DNA of 64,000 bases from VRUE01 sp963728045 (GTDB taxonomy: Bacteria; Actinomycetota; Thermoleophilia; Solirubrobacterales; 70-9), in the NCBI GenBank assembly GCA_963728045.1, contig CAVSIE010000002.1:620001-684000 (forward strand). Direction: 5' to 3'. This document shows positions 8,674 to 15,741 of the stretch, piece after piece; position 1 is the stretch's first letter, and each line of letters opens with the position of its first letter. The notes below the pieces were generated by a model. It made no database searches and was not told the DNA's origin. It saw only the letters and a program-made list of their open reading frames with translations. A program made the translations under genes and the position numbers.

Positions 8674-9711
8674 TCAGGTCACGGCGAGGAAGCGAGATAC
8701 GTCAGCAGCTTCGAGCTCGAGCGCGGCGGCAGCGGCCTTGCCGAGCCGCTCGAGCGGCTCGATCGTCACCTCGCCCTTGGCGAAGCCCCAATTGGCCGCT
8801 GCGCGGCCATCGACGAGCGCGAAGGGGCGGAAGATCCCGTTGCGGGTTACGAAATGGGTGTGCGGCCCGAGGACCGCCTCACGCGAGGTCCAGCCGAGAA
8901 GCAGCGGGTCGAAGGCGCCGAGCAGGCGCGGCTGCGGGGTCTCAGCCATCGGCGGGCGCTTGGCGAGGTGGACGAGTCCATCCTCCCTCTCGACCAGCTC
9001 GGAGCCGATCGCGGCGAGCCCGGCGCGGGAGTCGCGCAGCGGCAGCCCCGCCCAGCGGGCCAAGTCGCGATCGTCGGCAGGCGCGTGGCCGACGAGGTAC
9101 CGGCGCGCCAGCTCCGCCAGCGCCGCCTCCCGGTCGACGGGCTTCTGCGGCCCCAGCCAGTCGCGGACTAGGGCGTAAGCGTGCTGCTTGCCGATCATCG
9201 GGCCCCGCACGGCGATCCCGCGCACGGCGACAAGGAAGAGCAGGTGGATCAGCGCCTGGCCCTCCGTCGGAACGTCCGCCGAATCGAGCCGCTCGCGCAG
9301 CTGCTGCCGGGTCAGGGGACCCTCGTCGGCCAGGGTCCGCTCGATCGTCGCCACGCCGCGCTCGGCATCCTCGGGAGAGACCCCCTCCTGCCTGAGCCGG
9401 CGAGTGCACGAAGTCCGGAGCGGCGGCGTGGTCAGCGCCTGCAGCCAGGGATAGTCCTCGCTGCGCACCAGGTGCAAAGTGCCGCGATTGAGCCAGGTGA
9501 TCAGCAGCGAGCGGTCCTCGCTCAGCGCCCGATCGACGTCGAAAGCGGTGAGACCGGAGGTGCGAGCGCGAATCGCCAGCCGCGCTCCGCGCGGATCCTG
9601 GCCCTGCACGGCCAGCAGCCGCTCGGCCACCGCGACGGGGTCCCCCAGGGACGGTGCGGCGAGGCCCTGCGCGACGAACCGCGCGGCATAGGCAGACGTG
9701 GCAACCGGCAC
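8674..9711 (-). CDS. Winged-helix DNA-binding protein, AlkZ/YcaQ-like (HTH_42 family)
   Basis: The 345-residue protein has the layout of the HTH_42 superfamily. This includes RLLAVQGQDPRGARLAIRAR (about 31-50), TWLNRGTLHLV, and a C-terminal LLGAFDPLLLGW and HTHFVTRNGIFRPFALVDGR region. In characterised AlkZ proteins a Gln-x-Gln pair near residue 37 is needed to unhook interstrand DNA crosslinks; here Q36 and Q38 occupy that place (VQGQDP). The AlkZ glycosylase role is therefore possible but not proven, since many family members are uncharacterised. It lies 39 bases downstream of the FKBP array on the same strand, so it may be cotranscribed with it. Confidence 0.8.
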   Translation of the reverse strand: MPVATSAYAARFVAQGLAAPSLGDPVAVAERLLAVQGQDPRGARLAIRARTSGLTAFDVDRALSEDRSLLITWLNRGTLHLVRSEDYPWLQALTTPPLRTSCTRRLRQEGVSPEDAERGVATIERTLADEGPLTRQQLRERLDSADVPTEGQALIHLLFLVAVRGIAVRGPMIGKQHAYALVRDWLGPQKPVDREAALAELARRYLVGHAPADDRDLARWAGLPLRDSRAGLAAIGSELVEREDGLVHLAKRPPMAETPQPRLLGAFDPLLLGWTSREAVLGPHTHFVTRNGIFRPFALVDGRAAANWGFAKGEVTIEPLERLGKAAAAALELEAADVSRFLAVT

Positions 9712-9750
9712 GGCGAGATGATCGCGCAGGGCTGGACTCGGTGCGTCGAG

Positions 9751-10191
9751 CTACTCGATCCCGCGCAGGTCGATCACGTAGACCAGGGCTTCGCTTCCGC
9801 TCCCAAAACCGAGGACGGCAGGAATGATCAGTTCGCGGCGGCCGCCGACCTTCATCCCCTTCATGCCTTGCTGCCAGCCTTCGATCAGTTCCCTCGAGCC
9901 CATCTCAAACTTTTTTTTGAAGGCGCTGCCGGTCCAGCTATTTTCGAACTCCCTGCCGCTTTCGTAGTAGACACCGACGTAGTCGACGATGATGGTGTCG
10001 CCGTCTTCGACTTCCTCACCATCGCCCTCCTCGATGTCCGTGACGAGGACCCTCGTTGGGGGTCGTTCGTCGGGAACCTCGATTGAGGGTTCCGTCCGTT
10101 TGGGAGCAAGCGAATCGGCTGAGTCGTCACCGCCACACCCGATGAACATCAGGGCGGTGCTCACAGCAATAAGCGTAAACAGGAACTTCAT
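9751..10191 (-). CDS. FKBP-like lipoprotein (array member 6, most downstream)
   Basis: A 146-residue predicted lipoprotein with a signal peptide ending MFIGC (Cys19), an acidic linker containing EPSIEVPDERPP, then one FKBP-type domain (about 45-146). Compared with a canonical FKBP, the Phe-Asp active-site pair is Phe-Glu (EFENSW). The Trp at the base of the pocket is kept (IEGWQQGM). The AYG loop before the last strand is largely deleted (LGFGSGSEALVYVIDL). Prolyl isomerase activity is therefore doubtful. The linker and VTDIEEGDG closely match array member 2. An A8 run inside the gene encodes KKK. Fifteen bases follow array member 5. Confidence 0.85.
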   Translation of the reverse strand: MKFLFTLIAVSTALMFIGCGGDDSADSLAPKRTEPSIEVPDERPPTRVLVTDIEEGDGEEVEDGDTIIVDYVGVYYESGREFENSWTGSAFKKKFEMGSRELIEGWQQGMKGMKVGGRRELIIPAVLGFGSGSEALVYVIDLRGIE

Positions 10192-10206
10192 AGCCCTAAC
10201 CGCCTT

Positions 10207-10689
10207 TCAGTCCCCCCGGGGGGATTGCTTTTCTACTTTCAGCAAATCGACGACGTAAACCACGGGTATCTCGGATATGGCAAGGCTCGCCGGGATGCTC
10301 AGCTTCCGTCGGCCTCCAGCCCTCATTCCCACCATGCCTTCCTCAAATCCTTCTCCGGTGAGTCCCAAGCCCAACTTGAACTCGTAAGGGGTGCCATCGA
10401 ACCAGGAGGAGTAGAGCAGCTTGCCGTCATACCCGACGCCCTGGTAGTGGATGGTCAGTTCGTCTCCCTTTTTAGCCGCGAGCCCCGAACCCTCTTGGAG
10501 ATCCTCGATGATGAGTTTCTTCGGCGGTGGACCGCTTGGAGCTTCGACTCTGGGCTTGGTCGGCTCTGCCTTTCCACCCTCGCTGGCGGAGCCGTTGCCA
10601 CCGCATGCCGCCAGTGCCAGCGATGCGCAGAGAACCGTGACCCACGTCCGGCGCCTCAGGCGGGAGCTGCCGGCCCAGGGTCGACTCAC
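10207..10689 (-). CDS. FKBP-like lipoprotein (array member 5)
   Basis: A 160-residue predicted lipoprotein from a GTG overlapping the stop of member 4 (GTGA, 10686-10689). The signal peptide ends LALAAC (Cys29) and its CASLAL..ACGG stretch matches member 3, marking a sublineage. One FKBP domain follows (about 60-155). The active-site Phe-Asp is Leu-Tyr (LLYSSW). The pocket Trp is Phe (GEGFEEGM). The AYG loop is replaced by a short ASLAISEIP. The beta framework is intact (LTIHYQGV, GMRAGGRRKLSIP, VVYVVDLLKVE). Likely a structural or binding FKBP fold and not an enzyme; inference. Confidence 0.85.
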   Translation of the reverse strand: MSRPWAGSSRLRRRTWVTVLCASLALAACGGNGSASEGGKAEPTKPRVEAPSGPPPKKLIIEDLQEGSGLAAKKGDELTIHYQGVGYDGKLLYSSWFDGTPYEFKLGLGLTGEGFEEGMVGMRAGGRRKLSIPASLAISEIPVVYVVDLLKVEKQSPRGD

Positions 10690-11153
10690 CGGCCCAATCC
10701 ACCAGTGCCGCTCGAAGTCCCGGCGCGATCCTGTGGCTTGGCGACCTCGAGCAGGTCGACCACGTACACCACGGGGGTTTCGAAGACGGCCAGCTCCTTC
10801 GGGATCTGCAGTTCCCGCCGGCCCCCAACCCTCATCCCCTCCAGCCCCTTTTCAAAGCTCTCGCCGAACCCTTCCTTTCCCAGGGTCATGATGAGGGAAC
10901 TGCCGTTGCGCCAGGACGAGTAGATAGTTTTGCCGTCCATGCCGACGCCCTCGTAGTGGATCGTCACTTTGTCCCCCCGCCTGGCTGGGCGCCCCGACCC
11001 TTCCTCGAGATCCTCGATAACGAGCTCTTCGAGTGGTCCGTCCGGCGCCTCGATCTCGGGCCTGGTCGGCTTCCCCTCATCGGCGGATCCGCTGCCACAT
11101 GCGGTGAGCGCAAGTGCCAGGCAAAGTCCAGCGATCAGCCCGAGGTATCTCAA
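10686..11153 (-). CDS. FKBP-like lipoprotein (array member 4)
   Basis: A 155-residue predicted lipoprotein starting at a TTG; no other start exists before the upstream in-frame stop. Signal peptide MRYLGLIAGLCLALALTAC has lipobox Cys19. The linker contains RPEIEAPDGP, then one FKBP domain (about 45-140) and a Ser/Gly-rich tail. Phe-Asp is Ile-Tyr (TIYSSW), the pocket Trp is Phe (GESFEKGL), and the AYG loop is shortened to ELAVFETP. It is closest to member 5 in these changes. Nineteen bases follow member 3. Confidence 0.85.
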   Translation of the reverse strand: MRYLGLIAGLCLALALTACGSGSADEGKPTRPEIEAPDGPLEELVIEDLEEGSGRPARRGDKVTIHYEGVGMDGKTIYSSWRNGSSLIMTLGKEGFGESFEKGLEGMRVGGRRELQIPKELAVFETPVVYVVDLLEVAKPQDRAGTSSGTGGLGR

Positions 11154-11172
11154 GGCAACCGGACCACGAGCC

Positions 11173-12018
11173 CTATTCGATTTTTAAGAGATCGACGATG
11201 TAGAACAGCGGCAGTCTTTTTCCCTGGGAGAGGTGTTTCGGGATCCAGAGTTCGCGCCGGCCACCGGCCTTCATCCCTATTAGGCCTTCTTCCCAGCCGC
11301 GAGACGAGCCGCCGGAGCCGTAGTCATACTTGAGCGGTCGGCCATATTTGTAGGACGAGTAAACTTCTTTTCCTTCTTTGCTGACCCCGATGTAGTGGAC
11401 TACTATTTTGTCTCCTATTTTTACACCGGGGCCTGACCCTTCCTTGAGATCACGAATCACGAGCCTGTTCGGCGGGTCTTGAGGAGGATTGACGTCGGGC
11501 GTGGCCGGTTGCCGCGTCGACTGGGGTTTCGCTTTGACTTCTAAGACTTCAATGACGTAGAACAGCGGCTTCAGTTCTTCCTGGGAGAGGCGTTTCGGGA
11601 TCCAGATTTCGCGCCGGCCGCCGGCCTTCATGCCCTTCACCCCCTTTTCCCAGCCACTGAAGTAGGCCCCCGATTCGAACTCGTATTCGAGCGGTTTCCC
11701 GTTGTTGTAGGTGAAGTTCGAGTAGACCTCTTTCCCTTTGATGTCAACCCCGACGTAATGGAGCGCTATTTCGTCACCCTTCTTGATTCCGGGGCCAGAG
11801 CCCTCCTTGAGATCCCGAATAACGAGCTTCGAGGGCGGGCTGTTCGGAGGATTGGCCTCCGGCAGTGATTTAGTCAGGTTCGACGTCTGAGTGGATTTCT
11901 CGACCTCGTCCGAAGAGTTGGCATCGCCCCCACACGCGAAAAGCGCCAGTGACGCGCAGAGCACAGCGAGCAGCGCCAGGCATCTGGGGAGAGGGCTGCG
12001 GACGCTCGAGGGGCTCAC
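11173..12018 (-). CDS. Tandem-domain FKBP-like lipoprotein (array member 3)
   Basis: The 281-residue product is a predicted lipoprotein (lipobox ending LFAC, Cys29) with two FKBP-like domains in tandem (about 55-160 and 175-281). They are joined by a proline-rich linker, and each is preceded by a near-identical LVIRDLKEGSGPG. The two domains are very similar to each other (GMKAGGRRE-WIPK-LSQ), so an internal duplication is likely. In both, Phe-Asp is Val-Tyr (EVYSN, EVYSS), Trp is kept (SGWEKG, RGWEEG) and the AYG loop is replaced by a short RLSQ/HLSQ turn. The GTG start overlaps the stop of member 2 (12015-12018). Confidence 0.86.
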   Translation of the reverse strand: MSPSSVRSPLPRCLALLAVLCASLALFACGGDANSSDEVEKSTQTSNLTKSLPEANPPNSPPSKLVIRDLKEGSGPGIKKGDEIALHYVGVDIKGKEVYSNFTYNNGKPLEYEFESGAYFSGWEKGVKGMKAGGRREIWIPKRLSQEELKPLFYVIEVLEVKAKPQSTRQPATPDVNPPQDPPNRLVIRDLKEGSGPGVKIGDKIVVHYIGVSKEGKEVYSSYKYGRPLKYDYGSGGSSRGWEEGLIGMKAGGRRELWIPKHLSQGKRLPLFYIVDLLKIE

Positions 12019-12659
12019 TGGCCCAATGGGCCGGCGCCGCTGCCCGAGGATCCGTCGCCACCCGAGGCCCCGCCGCTACCCGAGGGCCCAGTGCTGCCCC
12101 GAGGCGGGGCGACTTTGAGCAGGTCGACCACGTAGATCAGGACGCCGGTTTCGTAGCCGAGTTTCGAGGGCACGATCAGTTCGCGGCGACCGCCGACCTT
12201 CATCCCTTCGACCCCCTGCTCCCAACCGTCGATCAGGATGCCTTTGCCCTTGACGAAGGCTTCCTGCGCTTTCCCCGACCAGCTGTTTTCGAACTCTTTG
12301 CCGTCTTTGTAGAAGACGCCCACGTAGTCGACGAAGATTTCTTCGCCTTCTTTGACTTCGGCGCCGTCGCCCTCTTCGATGTCGGTGACCACAAGTCCGT
12401 CTGGCGGTGGCTCGTCGGGAACGTCGATCACGGGCTCAGGTCTTTTGCCGGTGTCCGGATCGGGCTCCGCTCCCTCCGCGTTCGCGTCATCGGGATCGGT
12501 GCTGACTGCGACGGGGCTCGAGTCCGATTGTTCCGAGGTGGTGCTCTGATCCGTAGTCCCGCCGCCGGATCCCGTCGCCTCGCTCGAGGAGTCGTCGCTA
12601 CCGCATCCGGCCATCAACAGGCCCACACAGACGGCAATCGTCAGCATCAGCGCCTTCAT
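12015..12659 (-). CDS. FKBP-like lipoprotein (array member 2)
   Basis: A 214-residue predicted lipoprotein: signal peptide MKALMLTIAVCVGLLMAGC (Cys19), a long Ser/Thr/Asp-rich linker (about 20-85), one FKBP domain (about 86-190) and a Gly/Ser/Pro tail. Phe-Asp is Phe-Glu (EFENSW), Trp is retained (LIDGWEQG), and the AYG loop is reduced (SKLGYETGVL). Its signal peptide closely resembles that of member 1, and its domain that of member 6, pointing to tandem duplication. It is 42 bases downstream of member 1. Confidence 0.86.
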   Translation of the reverse strand: MKALMLTIAVCVGLLMAGCGSDDSSSEATGSGGGTTDQSTTSEQSDSSPVAVSTDPDDANAEGAEPDPDTGKRPEPVIDVPDEPPPDGLVVTDIEEGDGAEVKEGEEIFVDYVGVFYKDGKEFENSWSGKAQEAFVKGKGILIDGWEQGVEGMKVGGRRELIVPSKLGYETGVLIYVVDLLKVAPPRGSTGPSGSGGASGGDGSSGSGAGPLGQ

Positions 12660-12701
12660 GGCGGCAAATACTACGAAATTTTCGACTAGCGCGAAAGTGC
12701 T

Positions 12702-13193
12702 CTATTTGATCGCAAGCAAATCGACTACGAAGATCAGCGTTTCGCTGGGGCCGATCGCAGGCGGTGAGCCTTCTTCGCCGTAAGCAAGATCCGGCGGGAT
12801 GGTCAGCTGGCGGCGGCTCCCGACCTTCATCCCTTCGACGCCCTCATCCCAGCCTTTGATCACCTGGCCGGCGCCAAGCTGGAAGGGGAACGGTTCCCGA
12901 CCCCAGGACGCGTCGAACTCTTCGCCGCTTTCGTAGCCGACGCCGACGTACTGGACGGTGACTTCGTCGCCGGCCTTCGCCGCAGGGCCGGATCCCTCGA
13001 CCAGTTCCTCCTGGACCAGGACCGTCGGCGGCGCGCCTTCGGGAACTTCGACCACGGGCTTGGTTTTCGTATCCGTCGAACCGGATTGCGCGGCGGTCGT
13101 CTCTTCTCCGCCCGTATCCGTCGAGTCGTCGTCGCCGCAGCCGGCGAACGCCAAAACCATGCATGCCACGATCGCTGTCAGCAGCGCCTTCAC
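12702..13193 (-). CDS. FKBP-type peptidyl-prolyl isomerase lipoprotein (array member 1, canonical)
   Basis: First gene of the array and the only one with an apparently complete active site: VQYVGVGY, EEFDASW (Phe-Asp), PFPFQLG, QVIKGWDEGV, LTIPPDLAYGEEGSP and LIFVVDLL. It should catalyse cis-trans isomerisation of Xaa-Pro bonds outside the membrane. The GTG at 13193 is preferred to a TTG at 13202. It gives VKALLTAIVACMVLAFAGC, which aligns with member 2 and puts the lipobox Cys at 19, and AGGA lies nine bases upstream. Product 163 residues. Divergent from the BASS transporter; the 35-base gap must hold both promoters. Confidence 0.93.
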   Translation of the reverse strand: MKALLTAIVACMVLAFAGCGDDDSTDTGGEETTAAQSGSTDTKTKPVVEVPEGAPPTVLVQEELVEGSGPAAKAGDEVTVQYVGVGYESGEEFDASWGREPFPFQLGAGQVIKGWDEGVEGMKVGSRRQLTIPPDLAYGEEGSPPAIGPSETLIFVVDLLAIK

Positions 13194-13228
13194 GGCGCGC
13201 AATCCTACGCGAAGCTACGCTCGGCGGC

Positions 13229-14122
13229 GTGGACAGCCCATTCCTGACCTCGGTGGTGCTGCCGGGCGCGATCGGGGTGATCATGTTCAGCCTCGGGCTG
13301 ACGCTGACCCGAGAGGACTTCCGGCGCGTCCTCGTCGCGCCGCGCGGAGTCGCGATCGGGATGCTCAACCTGGCGCTGATCTCCCCCCTCCTCGCCTTCG
13401 CGATGGCGGAGCTGTTCGCGCTGCCGCCCGAGCTGGCGGTCGGCCTGGTCCTGCTCGGGGCGTCCCCCGGCGGGATGATGGCCAACATGCTGACGCACCT
13501 GTCGCGTGGCGACACGGCGCTGTCGGTGACGATGACCGCGATCAGCAGCGTCGGCGCGACGATCACGGTGCCGCTCTTCCTCAGCCTCGCCACCGATCAC
13601 TTCGACGCCACCGGGATCGGCGACGTCAGCATGCTCGGCGTCGTCGCCCGCGTCTTCGCGATCACGATCGTTCCGGTCGCGATCGGGATGGAGATGCGCA
13701 GGCGGCACCCTGCCCAGGTCGCTGCCATCTACCCGCGGGTACGGCGCGCCTCGCTCGCCCTGTTCGCGCTCGTCGTCCTCGGCGCGATCGCCAGCGAGTA
13801 CGACACGGTCGGCGAGAATCTCGCCGAGGTCGCCGGGGCGGCGCTCGCGCTCAACGTGGCGGCGATGACGCTCAGCTTCTCGATCTCGAAGCTCGCCCGG
13901 CTAGACGATCGCCAGTCGACGGCAATCGCGCTCGAGCTGGGAATTCACAACTCGGCCCTGGCGATCGCCGTCGCCGCCCCACTCGCGGTGGACGTCGGCA
14001 TTCCCGCCGCCGTCTACGCCTCCTTCATGCTCTTCACCGGCGGCGCCTTCGCCTGGGCGATGAGCCGGCGCAACGGGAGCCTGGAGGAGAAGGCGCACCG
14101 CGTAGAGCCAATCGAGGCTTAG
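13229..14122 (+). CDS. Bile acid:sodium symporter (BASS) family transporter
   Basis: The 297-residue integral membrane protein has about nine hydrophobic segments and the family features. These include an early GVIMFSLGLTLTREDF, LLGASPGGMMANMLTHLSRGD in the core (the crossover region that binds sodium in characterised members), and ELGIHNSALAIAVAA near the second crossover. The start is the GTG at 13229; an ATG further upstream would overlap the FKBP gene. Substrate unknown; bacterial relatives carry organic anions such as pantoate or bile acids. Confidence 0.85.
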   Translation: MDSPFLTSVVLPGAIGVIMFSLGLTLTREDFRRVLVAPRGVAIGMLNLALISPLLAFAMAELFALPPELAVGLVLLGASPGGMMANMLTHLSRGDTALSVTMTAISSVGATITVPLFLSLATDHFDATGIGDVSMLGVVARVFAITIVPVAIGMEMRRRHPAQVAAIYPRVRRASLALFALVVLGAIASEYDTVGENLAEVAGAALALNVAAMTLSFSISKLARLDDRQSTAIALELGIHNSALAIAVAAPLAVDVGIPAAVYASFMLFTGGAFAWAMSRRNGSLEEKAHRVEPIEA

Positions 14123-14143
14123 ACTCCCCGCGGGAGGGATGAG

Positions 14144-15649
14144 ATGAACCTGGCTTCAACAGTCACCGAGAGCGCCGAGCGCACCCCAGATAGTCCGGCG
14201 ATCCGGCTCGGCGATGCCGAGCTGAGCTACGCCGCTCTCGATGACGCCAGCGCGCGTTTGGCGGCGTTGCTGCGCGAGAAGGGGCTCGAGCAGGGCGACC
14301 GGGTCGGGGTGATGCTGCCCAACGTGCCCCAGTTCCCGATCGCCTACTACGGCGTGCTGCGCGCGGGCGGCGTGGTGGTGCCGATGAACGTGCTGCTGAA
14401 GCGGCGCGAGATCGCCTTCTACCTGGAGGACTCGGGCGCGGAGCTGCTGCTCGCCTGGCACGGCTTCGCCGAGGAGGCGCGCGAGGGCGCGGCCGAGGCC
14501 GGCGCCGAGCTGATCGAGGTCGAGCCAGCCTCCTTCGCGGCCATGCTGGCGGAGCATGAGCCGGTCAGCGGCCTCGCCGACACAGCCGAGGACGACACGG
14601 CGGTGATCCTCTACACCTCGGGCACCACCGGCAAGCCGAAGGGCGCCGAGCTGACCCACCTCAACCTCGCCCGCAATGCCGAGGTATCCAGCCGCACCAC
14701 CTGCGAGATCGACCAGGGCGACGTCGTCCTCGGCGCCCTCCCCCTCTTCCACTCCTTCGGGCAGACGGTGGGGATGAACGCTTCGCTGCGAGTCGGCGCC
14801 TGCCTGACGCTGGTGCCCAAGTTCGATCCCGGCGAGGCGCTGGCGACGATGCAGCGCGACCGCGTCACCCACTTCTACGGCGTGCCGACGATGTTCGGCG
14901 CCCTTCTCCACCACCCCGAGCGCGAGAGCTTCGACACCTCCGCGCTGCGCACCTGCATCACCGGCGGCGCTTCGATGCCGGTCGAGGTGCTGCGCGGCTT
15001 CGAGGACGCCTTCGGCGCCGTCGTGCTCGAGGGCTACGGGCTCTCGGAGACCTCACCGGTCGCCTGCTCCAACCATCCGGACAAGGAGCGCAAGCCCGGC
15101 TCGATCGGCACCCCGATCGACGGGGTCGAGATGCAGGTGGTCGACGAGGACGACAACCCGGTCGCCCAGGGCGAGGTCGGCGAGATCGTGATCCGCGGCC
15201 ACAACATCATGAAGGGCTACTGGCAGCGGCCCGACGCCACCGAGGAGGCGATGCGCAGCGGCTGGTTCCACTCCGGCGACATGGCCCGCACCGACGAGGA
15301 GGGCTACTTCTACATCGTCGACCGCAAGAAGGACCTGATCATCCGCGGCGGCTACAACGTCTACCCGCGCGAGGTCGAGGAGGTGCTCTACGAGCATCCC
15401 AAGGTCCGCGAAGCCGCGGTCGTCGGCGTTCCCCACGACGAGTGGGGCGAGGAGATCGGCGCCGCCGTCGTCCTCCATGAGGGCGAGGAGCTGGCGCCCG
15501 AGGAGGTCAGCGCCTACGTCAAGGAGCGGATCGCCGCCTACAAGTACCCGCGCGTGGTCTGGTTCCTCGACGACCTCCCCAAGGGCCCCACCGGCAAGAT
15601 CCTCAAGCGTGAGATCGAGCTGCCGGCCTCTGTGAGCGACGTCACCTAG
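14144..15649 (+). CDS. Long-chain fatty acid--CoA ligase (AMP-forming)
   Basis: ANL-superfamily enzyme that adenylates a carboxylic acid and transfers it to CoA. The 501-residue protein has the P-loop YTSGTTGKPKGAE, the A5 motif GYGLSETSP, the A8 hinge YIVDRKKDLIIRGGYNVYP and the catalytic lysine motif GPTGKILKRE near the C-terminus. GGGAGG lies seven bases before the ATG. A fatty acid is the likely substrate, but chain length cannot be read from sequence. The diiron-SCP2 gene follows 92 bases later in the same direction, a pairing consistent with lipid metabolism. Confidence 0.9.
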   Translation: MNLASTVTESAERTPDSPAIRLGDAELSYAALDDASARLAALLREKGLEQGDRVGVMLPNVPQFPIAYYGVLRAGGVVVPMNVLLKRREIAFYLEDSGAELLLAWHGFAEEAREGAAEAGAELIEVEPASFAAMLAEHEPVSGLADTAEDDTAVILYTSGTTGKPKGAELTHLNLARNAEVSSRTTCEIDQGDVVLGALPLFHSFGQTVGMNASLRVGACLTLVPKFDPGEALATMQRDRVTHFYGVPTMFGALLHHPERESFDTSALRTCITGGASMPVEVLRGFEDAFGAVVLEGYGLSETSPVACSNHPDKERKPGSIGTPIDGVEMQVVDEDDNPVAQGEVGEIVIRGHNIMKGYWQRPDATEEAMRSGWFHSGDMARTDEEGYFYIVDRKKDLIIRGGYNVYPREVEEVLYEHPKVREAAVVGVPHDEWGEEIGAAVVLHEGEELAPEEVSAYVKERIAAYKYPRVVWFLDDLPKGPTGKILKREIELPASVSDVT

Positions 15650-15656
15650 GCGAAAC

Positions 15657-15671
15657 TGGCTGGCTGGCCAG
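15657..15671. promoter_or_regulatory. Candidate operator shared with the MMPL gene (copy 1)
   Basis: TGGCTGGCTGGCCAG, upstream of the diiron-SCP2 gene, recurs with one change (TGGCTGGTTGGCCAG) at 20718-20732, immediately before the MMPL start codon. Both contain CTGG-N4-CCAG as an inverted repeat. The TetR regulator at 20825-21433 is the obvious candidate ligand. This is inference from two copies. Confidence 0.3.
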
Positions 15672-15741
15672 GATCACGGTAACCTGCCCTAGAGAGCCCG
15701 GAGGCGCCCCTCGAGCACGGCGCCGCGTCCAAAGGAGAGAT

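Noticed and set aside
9751..13193. CRISPR or simple repeat explanation for the FKBP region
   Set aside because: Similarity is at protein level between full genes; no short regular DNA repeat is present.
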